A stretch of DNA of 6,880 bases from SpSt-398 sp033762195 (lineage in GTDB: Bacteria; Bacteroidota; Bacteroidia; Chitinophagales; Chitinophagaceae). The stretch lies in assembly GCA_033762195.1 (NCBI GenBank), contig JANRLV010000018.1:1-6880 (forward strand), written 5' to 3'. A program made the position numbers and the translations under genes. The notes below the pieces were generated by a model. The model did no database searches and had not been told where the DNA came from. It saw nothing but the letters and a program-made list of their open reading frames with translations. Positions 1-5,833 of the stretch are shown here, piece by piece; the stretch's first letter is position 1; the number at the start of each line of letters is the position of its first letter.

Positions 1-1182
1 GTTTCTTAATCTTGCCTGCGCAGGCGCTGTAACCGCATTGAAAACGCCAAACCCAAAGTTTTTTTGATTTCTGCCCGAAAACTTAACGGCGTTGTATAAT
101 TGGGTTAGCGTAGGGTTTTTAACCAGGTCATAAACAGAGGAGGTATCCGCAAAATTTCGGATCTCCCCGTACCTGGAAGGAGTAGCGCCTACCCTTCGGC
201 TATAAAATAAGCCAGCCTTATTAAACAATTCAGTCCCTTCCGTAAAAAATGGCCTGTTCTCTGTAAACCGAACTTCGAATGGTGAAAGATTATTGATCAC
301 ATTATCCGATACTACCTGGCCAAAATCCGGAATAAGCGTGGCATCCAGTGTAAAGCTTTCATTGATGCCATATTTTACATCCATACCACCGGAGCGTAGG
401 AATTCACTTTTGAAGGATGAATTTTGCGGCACCGATCGAAAACCTGCAGATAAGTAGGGCGAGAAACTCAACCGCAAGGGCGGTTCAATATTTTCGAGGC
501 TTTCCAGATCGCCAAATTGATTGACAAACCCGTTGACGGAAGGGTTCACCGGATTCCAAAAGGAGGTTTCGTTGGTGCGACGGGTATGTCGAAGAAAATT
601 CAGGCCCCAGGTTTGTTTATTGTTTTTGGAAAACCGAAGCGAGATATAGGGAATACGCATTTCAACAATCCATCCATCTGAACGGGTTGTAACCTTGCTT
701 TCCCAGACCGCCTCCCAGGTCTTATCTCCATATTCCCCAAAATCAAGATCAAGGTTACTTCCTATTCGGGCATCGGATTGAACATTGGCAGATGTTACAA
801 GAAATTGAAATCCATTCTGGTCATCATTGTAGGTATCAAAAAAAACAGAGAAATAATCTACATCCTGTCTTTGTTCTCCATCCCGTACCGTCAATTGTTT
901 TCGGATCAGTGCGGGATCATCATAGAGATAGGCGCCGATATAGATCGCGGCATCATCGTACAAGAGTTTAACGCTTGTGTTTCTGGAGGCCGGTGCGCCA
1001 AAAGAGGGGAAATTCTGAATGAACTGATCCGCTACCGGGGCATTGATCCATGCAGGATCGTTCAGGTCACCATCAATGCGTGGCACCTGTTCTGTTTTAA
1101 CAGCTTTTAATATTTTATTTTGTGCGGAAAGCGGTTGAATAAAAAAGAACGCAACGATCCACAGCCAACTGTATTTTCTCAT
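1..1182 (-). CDS. DUF5916 family secreted/outer-membrane protein, N-terminal half (partial)
   Basis: This frame is open without a stop from the ATG at 1182 to the left edge, giving 394 codons; the C-terminus is missing. Residues 1-20 form a signal peptide (MRK, then a hydrophobic stretch, then LSA before QNK), so the protein is exported. Residues 30-185 look like a carbohydrate-binding-module-9-like beta-sandwich, beginning with the typical P34-RIDGDLNDPAW-45. Next comes the DUF5916 part, with the characteristic string around 279-316 (LDATLIPDFGQV, then RFTENRPFFTEG), YSRRVGA at 327-333 and FNAVTAP at 381-387. Family members are usually about 700-850 residues and probably end in an outer-membrane beta-barrel, so roughly half is present. 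Substrate and exact role are unknown; surface polysaccharide binding or handling is inferred from the CBM9-like domain. It lies 73 bp downstream of the S24 regulator on the same strand. No clear Shine-Dalgarno is seen; a weak -7-like TATATTTA lies at 1205-1198. Confidence 0.88.
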   Translation of the reverse strand, partial: MRKYSWLWIVAFFFIQPLSAQNKILKAVKTEQVPRIDGDLNDPAWINAPVADQFIQNFPSFGAPASRNTSVKLLYDDAAIYIGAYLYDDPALIRKQLTVRDGEQRQDVDYFSVFFDTYNDDQNGFQFLVTSANVQSDARIGSNLDLDFGEYGDKTWEAVWESKVTTRSDGWIVEMRIPYISLRFSKNNKQTWGLNFLRHTRRTNETSFWNPVNPSVNGFVNQFGDLESLENIEPPLRLSFSPYLSAGFRSVPQNSSFKSEFLRSGGMDVKYGINESFTLDATLIPDFGQVVSDNVINNLSPFEVRFTENRPFFTEGTELFNKAGLFYSRRVGATPSRYGEIRNFADTSSVYDLVKNPTLTQLYNAVKFSGRNQKNFGFGVFNAVTAPAQARLRN

Positions 1183-1255
1183 AACCCATCAGGGCTGTAA
1201 ATATAATATTAACGCCAGAAACCCATGGGTCGAAAAACCCTGAAAAAATACGGTC

Positions 1256-2005
1256 TTAGTTCATCTTCTTTTTCAAGGAGTTAACCTGTTGATTGAGATT
1301 GGTGACCATGCTGGCGATCTGGTTGATATCCCAGCGTTGAGTTTGTCCTGCCCGGCTGATCACCACCTGGGCCTGCCAGATCTCCAATACCTCTTCAGCA
1401 CTCAGGGCGTAGGGAGGATAAGCAGGATTATCCGAGATCATATTCAATTTATTCTTGGAGCGACCATTTTTCTCTACTCGTTTATAAACGATGCCCTCAT
1501 TGCGCGACACAACGATATAGGTATTGGTGGAACGGATCTCGTCCATGGAATCTATCTTCTCACCCACAATGATGGACCCGCTGGGTGTAGGCAGCATGGA
1601 ATCACCAATGATCTCAAAAGCGCGGTAATTTCCACCCGACAGCATGGGGAGCGTAAAAGTGTTTAATTCATCAATGAATTCAGTATCGGCATACCCGGCC
1701 AGATAGCCGGCTGCCGCCTTTACTGGTACAAATGGAATCTCAGATCTCCCTTCTGCCATTTTCATGGCACGTCTGCGGGCAAGGTAATTTGATTTGGACT
1801 CGCTCAGGTCCTTTCGGAGCAGATCGTCCAGGGTCAACTTGAAAATATCACAAACCACTTCGAGTACATCGATCCGGGGTTCCGCCCTTTCCTCTTCATA
1901 GGCACCTATAAGAGAGCGTTTGATGCCCAATTTGTCGGCAAATTCCTGTTGTGTCCAACCGCGAAGTTTACGGAGATACTTGAGATTTTGGTTTGAAATG
2001 GCCAT
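1256..2005 (-). CDS. XRE-family HTH / peptidase S24 (LexA/cI-like) transcriptional regulator
   Basis: A 249-residue DNA-binding repressor of the LexA/cI type. Residues 7-65 are a cI-like XRE helix-turn-helix (LRKLRGWTQQEFADKLGIKR, then SLIGAYEEERAEPR). This differs from the winged helix of classical LexA. Residues 92-218 are an S24 peptidase-like fold with the Ser-Lys pair expected for self-cleavage: S136 in GDSM and K175 in VYKRV. An Ala99-Gly100 bond (VKAAAGYLAGY) sits where LexA-type proteins are cut. The last ~25 residues (about 226-249, hydrophobics I227, M233, L237, V241, L244, M248) could form a short coiled coil. Family knowledge suggests a repressor that may be relieved by DNA damage or another stress; that it is cleaved is inference. 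It is divergent from surE, and a palindrome over its own promoter suggests autoregulation. Which other genes it controls is not visible; the downstream DUF5916 gene may be co-transcribed. Confidence 0.9.
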   Translation of the reverse strand: MAISNQNLKYLRKLRGWTQQEFADKLGIKRSLIGAYEEERAEPRIDVLEVVCDIFKLTLDDLLRKDLSESKSNYLARRRAMKMAEGRSEIPFVPVKAAAGYLAGYADTEFIDELNTFTLPMLSGGNYRAFEIIGDSMLPTPSGSIIVGEKIDSMDEIRSTNTYIVVSRNEGIVYKRVEKNGRSKNKLNMISDNPAYPPYALSAEEVLEIWQAQVVISRAGQTQRWDINQIASMVTNLNQQVNSLKKKMN

Positions 2006-2011
2006 ATTAAG

Positions 2012-2037
2012 CTAATTGAGTTAGTGCAAATTACTAA
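2012..2037. promoter_or_regulatory. Putative operator palindrome for the S24 regulator
   Basis: TTAGT (2021-2025) and ACTAA (2033-2037) are perfect inverted half-sites around a 7-bp centre, giving TTAGTGCAAATTACTAA. A further CTAA at 2012-2015 pairs with TTAG at 2021-2024 over a 5-bp centre, so three half-sites lie side by side. The site is 7 to 32 bp upstream of the regulator ATG, and on the minus strand it contains TTTGCA, a Bacteroidota -7-like core. A dimeric XRE repressor binding here would block its own promoter. The palindrome is seen directly; the binding protein is inferred from position. Confidence 0.55.
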
Positions 2038-2062
2038 TTTTTTTAGAAATCCAAATTTATTC
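2025..2062 (-). promoter_or_regulatory. Candidate promoter of the S24 regulator gene
   Basis: Read on the minus strand, TTTGCA (2030-2025) is a -7-like core and TTTGG (2058-2054) a -33-like element. The spacing is slightly shorter than the TTG-N19-21-TAnnTTTG consensus described for Bacteroidota, and the TA of the -7 box is not conserved. The core lies 19 bp before the ATG, which predicts a very short leader. The only support is pattern match and position. Confidence 0.35.
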
Positions 2063-2072
2063 ATTCCGATAA

Positions 2073-2107
2073 TTTTGGACAGGCGGGAAAAAGGGAACAA
2101 TTTTGCA
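2073..2107 (+). promoter_or_regulatory. Candidate promoter of the surE-lpxB operon
   Basis: CAATTTTGCA (2098-2107) resembles the Bacteroidota -7 box TAnnTTTG(CA), with C for the first T. TTTTGG at 2073-2078 provides the -33 TTG at 19-20 bp spacing. The transcript would begin about 10 bp before the surE ATG at 2123. An overlapping alternative -7 match, TAATTTTG (2070-2077), is closer to consensus but has no TTG at the right distance upstream. Confidence 0.45.
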
Positions 2108-2122
2108 CCGAAACCAAAGACC

Positions 2123-2932
2123 ATGGCCAAGAAGACCGGGAAGAAAGATAAGCCTGTTATATTGATCACCAACGACGATGGGGTTACGGCACCGGGGATA
2201 CGCAACCTGGTGGAAGCGGTAAAAGACCTGGGAAAGATCGTCGTTGTAGCTCCCGATAAACCTCAATCCGGCATGGGCCATGCCATCACCATCGGTTCTC
2301 CGCTCCGGCTCAGCCCGGTGCATATCTTTGAAGGAATAGAAGCTTACCAATGTACGGGTACCCCGGTGGACTGTGTGAAATTGGCGGTGGACAAGGTTCT
2401 TCACCGCAAACCCGATCTCTGCCTGAGCGGCATCAACCATGGCGCTAACCATAGCATCAATGTCATCTACTCGGGCACCATGTCAGCCGCTGTAGAAGCC
2501 GCGATCGAAAGCATACCTTCTATTGGATTCTCTTTATTGGACTATAGCATTGAAGCAGACTTTACCGGGGCCAGGCAATATGCCCGGATCATCGTGGAGA
2601 AAATGCTCAAAACCCGCCTTGATAAACACACCGTCCTCAATGTGAATATCCCCTCGCTTCAGCCTGAACCGATCAAAGGAATAAAGATCTGCCGGCAAGC
2701 CTATGCGAAATATGAAGAGGATTTTATTGAACGAACAGACCCCCACGGAAGAAAGTATTACTGGCTTACCGGGGAATTCGTCAATTTCGATAAAGGAAAA
2801 GATACCGATGTGTGGGCCCTGGCGAATAATTATGTGAGCGTGGTTCCGGTACAATTTGACCTGACCAATTACGTTCTTAAGTCTAAACTGGAAAAACAGT
2901 GGCAACCTTCTTCCTCAAAAAGGACAACCTGA
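2123..2932 (+). CDS. surE: 5'/3'-nucleotidase SurE
   Basis: SurE is a metal-dependent cytoplasmic phosphatase that removes the phosphate from nucleoside 5'- and 3'-monophosphates; it is linked to nucleotide salvage and stationary-phase survival. The 269-residue product matches the family length of about 250-270. The N-terminal metal-binding motif LITNDDGVTAPG is at residues 14-25 (D18 and D19). The conserved serine is S49 in APDKPQSGMGHA, and SGINHGANH at 102-110 supplies N105. YSGTMSAAVEA at 116-126 is also diagnostic. I chose the ATG at 2123 (MAKKTGKKDK) because conserved sequence begins about ten residues later. An in-frame ATG at 2024 would start inside the operator and add an unconserved 33-residue leader. 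It is the first gene of an operon with the membrane protein and lpxB. Its last 34 bp overlap the next gene. The C-terminal tail (KQWQPSSSKRTT) is polar and probably dispensable. Confidence 0.95.
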   Translation: MAKKTGKKDKPVILITNDDGVTAPGIRNLVEAVKDLGKIVVVAPDKPQSGMGHAITIGSPLRLSPVHIFEGIEAYQCTGTPVDCVKLAVDKVLHRKPDLCLSGINHGANHSINVIYSGTMSAAVEAAIESIPSIGFSLLDYSIEADFTGARQYARIIVEKMLKTRLDKHTVLNVNIPSLQPEPIKGIKICRQAYAKYEEDFIERTDPHGRKYYWLTGEFVNFDKGKDTDVWALANNYVSVVPVQFDLTNYVLKSKLEKQWQPSSSKRTT

Positions 2933-3213
2933 AGCTCGGATTGGTCCTTGGCATCCTTGGACCCGTTCTCGGACTTTTCGTCGTCTATCTGCTGAAAGAC
3001 GATTTTAACGGACTCCCCTTTTCGGATTTCCTTGATCTGTTCCTGCATGATAACAAGATCATCACGTCCATTGGCGCCCTCTGTCTGCTGGCCAATGCGG
3101 TGTTATTCACTCTTTACATCAACACGCAACGTGATAAAACCGCCAAAGGTATTTTTGTCACCACCCTTATCTATGGCATCGCCATACTCGTGCTCAAATT
3201 GCTGAACAACTGA
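2899..3213 (+). CDS. Small three-helix membrane protein of unknown function, GTG start
   Basis: The product is 104 residues with three hydrophobic segments: about 12-32 (LKLGLVLGILGPVLGLFVVYLL), 54-75 (ITSIGALCLLANAVLFTLYI, approximately) and 84-102. They are separated by a charged loop (KDDFNGLPFSD...LHDNK) and a basic linker (NTQRDKTAKG), so an inner-membrane protein is expected. I do not recognise a named family. The start is GTG at 2899; the frame is closed by TAA at 2884, no ATG is available nearby, and an alternative TTG at 2941 would cut into the first helix. It begins 34 bp inside surE in another frame and ends 2 bp before the lpxB ATG, so it is very likely translated by coupling to surE. 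The location suggests an envelope-related job, perhaps with LpxB at the membrane; this is inference from context only. Confidence 0.8.
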   Translation: MATFFLKKDNLKLGLVLGILGPVLGLFVVYLLKDDFNGLPFSDFLDLFLHDNKIITSIGALCLLANAVLFTLYINTQRDKTAKGIFVTTLIYGIAILVLKLLNN

Positions 3214-3215
3214 TC

Positions 3216-4346
3216 ATGAAGTATTATCTCATTGCCGGGGAGGCATCCGGCGACCTGCATGGCAGTAACCTGGTAAGGGAGCTGGTCAAACAGGATCCCT
3301 CCGCAGCCATCCGCTGTTGGGGAGGTGACCTGATGCAGGAAGCAGGTGGCGAGTTGGTGAAGCATTACCGCGACCTGGCTTTTATGGGATTTGCAGAAGT
3401 CATTAAAAACCTTCCCACCATCTTTCGTAACCTCCGGTTTTGCAAGGAAGATATTCTATCCTGGAAACCTGATGTACTCATCCTGATCGATTATCCGGGT
3501 TTCAATCTCCGCATTGCCAAATGGGCCAAACAACAAGGACTGAAAGTGGTGTACTATATCTCCCCTCAGGTTTGGGCCTGGAAGGAGAACAGGGTCAAAA
3601 GCATGAAGACCTGTATTGATAAAATGCTCGTGATCCTGCCTTTTGAAAAAGATTATTATGAAAAAAAATGGGACTGGCCTGTGGAATATGTAGGTCACCC
3701 GTTGGTGGAAGTGATCGATCGGTTTCGCGGCCAACCAGTTAAATTGGAAATCCCGGGCGATGCGGATAAACCTATTATTGCTCTGCTGCCTGGCAGCCGC
3801 AAACAGGAGATCCTGAAGAAACTGCCCGTCATGCTTGAAGTGACCCGCGCTTACCCCAACTACCGGTTTGTAGTAGCCAGGGCCCCGGGACTAGATACGT
3901 CATTTTATGAAGAGATGCTTCGGCCCTATGACAATGTCTATGCCGTTTCGAATGCCACCTATGCCTTGCTGAATAAATCCAAAGCGGCTTTGGTCACCTC
4001 TGGCACTGCGACCCTCGAGACCGCTTTGTTTGGGGTTCCCGAAGTGGTATGTTATAAAGGCTCTTATCTTTCTTATCAGATCGGAAAACGATTGGTGAAA
4101 GTAAAATTCATCTCCCTGGTCAACCTGATCTTGGATAAATTGGTGGTCAAAGAATTGATTCAGGACGAACTCAATACCACCCGGCTCCAGGCTGAATTAG
4201 ATATTCTGTTGACGAATGAAGAACAGCAGGCACAGGTTCAGCAGGATTACAAGGCACTCCACCAACTCCTGGGACGGGGAGGAAATGCATCACAGCAGGC
4301 AGCCCGCTCCATTGTGGATTTTTTACAACATCCTTCAGCGAAGTAA
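3216..4346 (+). CDS. lpxB: Lipid A disaccharide synthase LpxB
   Basis: LpxB (glycosyltransferase family 19) joins UDP-2,3-diacylglucosamine to 2,3-diacylglucosamine-1-phosphate (lipid X) to make the beta-1,6 disaccharide of lipid A. It acts at the cytoplasmic face of the inner membrane. The 376-residue product has the normal length. Visible signatures are AGEASGDLHG (7-16), LIDYPGFN with D92 (90-97), ISPQVWAWKENR (115-126), the nucleotide-binding loop LPGSRKQEI (191-199, R195), TSGTATLETALFGVPEVV (261-278) and ISLVNLILDK (299-308). D92 and R195 sit in the motifs that hold the essential Asp and Arg of studied LpxB enzymes. The start codon follows the membrane-protein stop after 2 bp (TGATCATG), so this is the third gene of the surE operon. 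Its last 12 bp overlap the end of a minus-strand gene, and no terminator is visible directly after the stop. Confidence 0.96.
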   Translation: MKYYLIAGEASGDLHGSNLVRELVKQDPSAAIRCWGGDLMQEAGGELVKHYRDLAFMGFAEVIKNLPTIFRNLRFCKEDILSWKPDVLILIDYPGFNLRIAKWAKQQGLKVVYYISPQVWAWKENRVKSMKTCIDKMLVILPFEKDYYEKKWDWPVEYVGHPLVEVIDRFRGQPVKLEIPGDADKPIIALLPGSRKQEILKKLPVMLEVTRAYPNYRFVVARAPGLDTSFYEEMLRPYDNVYAVSNATYALLNKSKAALVTSGTATLETALFGVPEVVCYKGSYLSYQIGKRLVKVKFISLVNLILDKLVVKELIQDELNTTRLQAELDILLTNEEQQAQVQQDYKALHQLLGRGGNASQQAARSIVDFLQHPSAK

Positions 4347-4487
4347 TTTAATGGCCAGAATGATCAGGCAAAGCAGAAAGATCAGGATGCTGATCCGGTT
4401 GATGCCATGCATATACTTGATCCACTGGGTCTTTGGCCGGTCCGGATCCGGTTTCCGGAGGTAGAGGTATTCGGCAATTTGTTTCAT
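4335..4487 (-). CDS. 50-residue single-pass membrane protein, DUF6728-like
   Basis: Translating the minus strand from the ATG at 4487 gives 50 residues ending at TGA (4337-4335). The order is a short amphipathic start (MKQIAEYLYLRK), a charged proline-containing linker (PDPDRPKTQWIKYMHGINR) and one transmembrane helix at about 32-48 (ISILIFLLCLIILAIKLL). The pattern YLYLRKxDPxxP...MHGINRISI fits the small Bacteroidota family that I recall as DUF6728; the function is unknown. An in-frame ATG at 4496 would give MGVMKQ and 53 residues. A GGGAG lies only 2 bp before the downstream ATG, which leaves the choice open. A -7-like TACCTTTA is at 4508-4501. The last 12 bp overlap lpxB in the opposite direction. 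The mix of charged and hydrophobic segments and the family resemblance argue that this is a real gene despite its size. Confidence 0.72.
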   Translation of the reverse strand: MKQIAEYLYLRKPDPDRPKTQWIKYMHGINRISILIFLLCLIILAIKLLR

Positions 4488-4530
4488 TACTCCCATATAT
4501 TAAAGGTAGAACAATGCATTAAATTCTGAA

Positions 4531-4642
4531 ATTATTGATTATTGATTATTAATTATTTACTAAAAACAATTCGACATTTTCCCGGCTGTGCCCGGTTCTT
4601 AAATCAAAAATCAATAATTAATAATTAATAATCACAATCAAA
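4531..4642. repeat. AT-rich heptamer repeats in two opposed arms
   Basis: The left arm is four consecutive 7-bp units, ATTATTG, ATTATTG, ATTATTA, ATTATTT (4531-4558). The right arm, in inverted sense, is AAATCAA, AAATCAA, TAATTAA, TAATTAA, TAATCAC, AATCAAA (4601-4642), also with strict 7-bp steps. A 14-bp stretch is perfectly inverted between arms (4544-4557 against 4620-4633). The 42-bp centre contains a GC-rich patch with two CCCGG copies (about 4580-4595). The element fills most of the 186-bp gap between the DUF6728-like gene and the DUF1579 gene. It could act as an upstream promoter region, a cruciform or a weak bidirectional terminator. Confidence 0.8.
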
Positions 4643-4673
4643 TAATACCGTAACTTTTAGAAAAATTTATACT

Positions 4674-5249
4674 ATGCGAATGCTAACCACCTTAATCCTT
4701 GCGCTCTGCATCAGCGCTTTTATCTCCCCTACAGCTTCCGCGCAATCGCCGGAGGAAATGCAAAAATGGATGGAGGCCATGACCCCTTCCGATGTTCATA
4801 AAATGATGGCTGAATGGGATGGTGTGTGGCAGGAAGATGTTAAAATGTGGATGGCTCCCGGTACTCCGGAGCAAACCATGAAGGCGACGGTAGAATGTAA
4901 AATGATCCTCGGTGGTCGTTATCAGGAGCAGAAACACAGTGGCTCCATGATGGGTATGCCTTTTGAAGGGTATAGCCTGACCGGTTGGGATAATTCCCGA
5001 AAAGTGTTTTCCAGCACCTGGATGGATAATATGAGCACAAGCATGATGTATATGGAAGGAACCTGGGATGCTGCAACAAAGTCAATGACCCTGAAAGGAA
5101 AAATGACCGATCCCATGAGTGGCAAACAGATCGATATCCGGCAGGTCCTTTATATTACCAGCAAGGATACCCAAAAACTCGAACAATACTCCACAGTGGA
5201 TGGGAAAGAGTTTAAGAGTATGGAAATCGTTTTGTCCAGAATGAAGTAG
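4674..5249 (+). CDS. Exported DUF1579 family protein (lipocalin-like), Met-rich
   Basis: A 191-residue protein with a signal peptide at residues 1-23 (MRMLTTLILALCISAF, then PTASA before Q24), so it is exported to the periplasm or beyond. The rest matches DUF1579: an introductory helix (SPEEMQKWMEAMTP, 25-38), GVWQEDVKMWMAPGTPE (50-66), ILGGRYQEQ (78-86), MPFEGYSLTGWDN (95-107), STWMDNMSTSMM (114-125), GTWDAATKSMTL (129-140) and a C-terminal strand KEFKSMEIVLSR (178-189). The family is expected to form a small beta-barrel, but no biochemical function is established. There are 24 methionines in 191 residues, high even for this Met-tolerant family. The gene stands alone on the plus strand. Heptamer repeat elements lie on both sides and the downstream one starts 2 bp after the stop. 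No good promoter match was found upstream. Confidence 0.9.
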   Translation: MRMLTTLILALCISAFISPTASAQSPEEMQKWMEAMTPSDVHKMMAEWDGVWQEDVKMWMAPGTPEQTMKATVECKMILGGRYQEQKHSGSMMGMPFEGYSLTGWDNSRKVFSSTWMDNMSTSMMYMEGTWDAATKSMTLKGKMTDPMSGKQIDIRQVLYITSKDTQKLEQYSTVDGKEFKSMEIVLSRMK

Positions 5250-5250
5250 C

Positions 5251-5350
5251 GTGAGACGTGATACGTGAGGCGTGAGTAGAGGTTTCCTACTCACGCCTCA
5301 CGTCTTCCGTTTCACGACAAGTGTCTCACGTCTCACGCCTCTCGTCTCAC
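5251..5350. repeat. GTGAGAC/GTCTCAC heptamer array in two opposed arms
   Basis: Four 7-bp units run forward: GTGAGAC, GTGATAC, GTGAGGC, GTGAGTA (5251-5278). After a 9-bp spacer, nine units run in the inverted sense with no phase slip: TACTCAC, GCCTCAC, GTCTTCC, GTTTCAC, GACAAGT, GTCTCAC, GTCTCAC, GCCTCTC, GTCTCAC (5288-5350). GTCTCAC is the reverse complement of GTGAGAC. One unit (GACAAGT) is strongly degenerate; the others match at 5-7 of 7 positions. The array fills the whole space between two convergent genes and contributes the TGA stop of the DUF1801 gene. No CRISPR-like spacers are present. Confidence 0.92.
5263..5303. terminator. 17-bp perfect hairpin between convergent genes, likely bidirectional terminator
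   Basis: ACGTGAGGCGTGAGTAG (5263-5279) is perfectly complementary to 5287-5303, with a 7-nt loop. A partly matched extension outward gives about 8 of 12 further pairs. The hairpin arises from the opposed heptamer arms. It sits just after the DUF1579 stop and just past the DUF1801 stop, where both transcripts need to end. There is no U-run on either side, so intrinsic termination is not certain. Confidence 0.5.
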
Positions 5351-5808
5351 TTCCTCTTCATCTTCATCTCCTCATACCTCCCCACCCAATCCTCCACCGT
5401 CATCTTAGCGGCCAGTTGGCCGATAAGGTCATAGGGAATTTTATCCATGTTCTTAAACCGGATACAACTTTTACCCATATCCAGTTTGCCAATATTGAGT
5501 TTTTTGTATTCTCCTTCAAACCACTTCAATATTTTCTGATCGGCGTAAATGCCCATGTGGTAAACGGAGATATTGTTCTTTTGAGACGCGATATTCATAA
5601 AAGGCAGCGGCATACTGGGGTCACAATGATACCCCTCGGCATAAATTTTATGGGGTACCACAAACCCGATCATGCCATAGTTCATACATTCCTGAAATCC
5701 CTTCGGGATATTCTTCTTGATCACTTTGCGAAGTTTGGTCATGGCTTCGAGCCGGTCAGCCGGCAATTCTTTCATGTACGCATCTACCGTAGGTGCTTTC
5801 GATTGCAT
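5347..5808 (-). CDS. DUF1801 domain protein (YdhG-like)
   Basis: A 153-residue soluble protein without signal peptide or membrane segment. The N-terminal part has the DUF1801 pattern: TVDAYMKELPADRLEAMTKL at 7-26, LRKVIKKNIPKGFQECMNYGMIGFVVP at about 26-52. The C-terminal half carries SVYHMGIYADQ (81-91), LDMGKSCIRFKNMDKIPYDLIGQL (109-132) and a basic end (KMKRK). The fold is shared with proteins sometimes described as iron chaperones (Fra/YdhG), but a function in this organism is not established. It is 25 bp downstream of the DUF6265 lipoprotein stop, so the two are probably co-transcribed from the right. No Shine-Dalgarno is apparent before the ATG at 5808. The TGA stop lies inside the last unit of the heptamer array. 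Confidence 0.88.
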   Translation of the reverse strand: MQSKAPTVDAYMKELPADRLEAMTKLRKVIKKNIPKGFQECMNYGMIGFVVPHKIYAEGYHCDPSMPLPFMNIASQKNNISVYHMGIYADQKILKWFEGEYKKLNIGKLDMGKSCIRFKNMDKIPYDLIGQLAAKMTVEDWVGRYEEMKMKRK

Positions 5809-5833
5809 ATAAAATGATTAAAAGGAAGATAAA

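Noticed and set aside
778..1110. Plus-strand open frame of 110 codons
   Set aside because: It lies wholly inside the DUF5916 gene on the other strand, which has clear family motifs and a signal peptide; the plus-strand product shows no family features.
1183..1255. Possible terminator between the S24 regulator and the DUF5916 gene
   Set aside because: Only a 4-bp GGGT/ACCC stem is visible and no U-run follows, so it is too weak to call.
2024..2122. In-frame upstream ATG that would add 33 residues to SurE
   Set aside because: It starts inside the putative operator and spans the surE promoter candidate; the extra residues do not resemble SurE, whose conserved part begins just after the ATG at 2123.
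4442..4451. Perfect 10-bp palindrome CCGGATCCGG
   Set aside because: It lies within the DUF6728-like coding sequence (the KPDPD codons) and is explained by Pro/Asp codon use.
4216..4464. Plus-strand open frame of 82 codons after lpxB
   Set aside because: It is out of frame inside lpxB and antisense to the DUF6728-like gene, with a basic, unstructured composition and no recognisable motif.
5251..5350. Possible CRISPR array
   Set aside because: The units are only 7 bp and directly adjacent, with no spacers of constant length between longer repeats, and no cas gene is present.
5272..5817. Plus-strand open frame of 181 codons
   Set aside because: It runs through the heptamer array and antisense to the DUF1801 gene; its start (SRGFLLTPHVFRFTTSVSRL) is just translated repeat.
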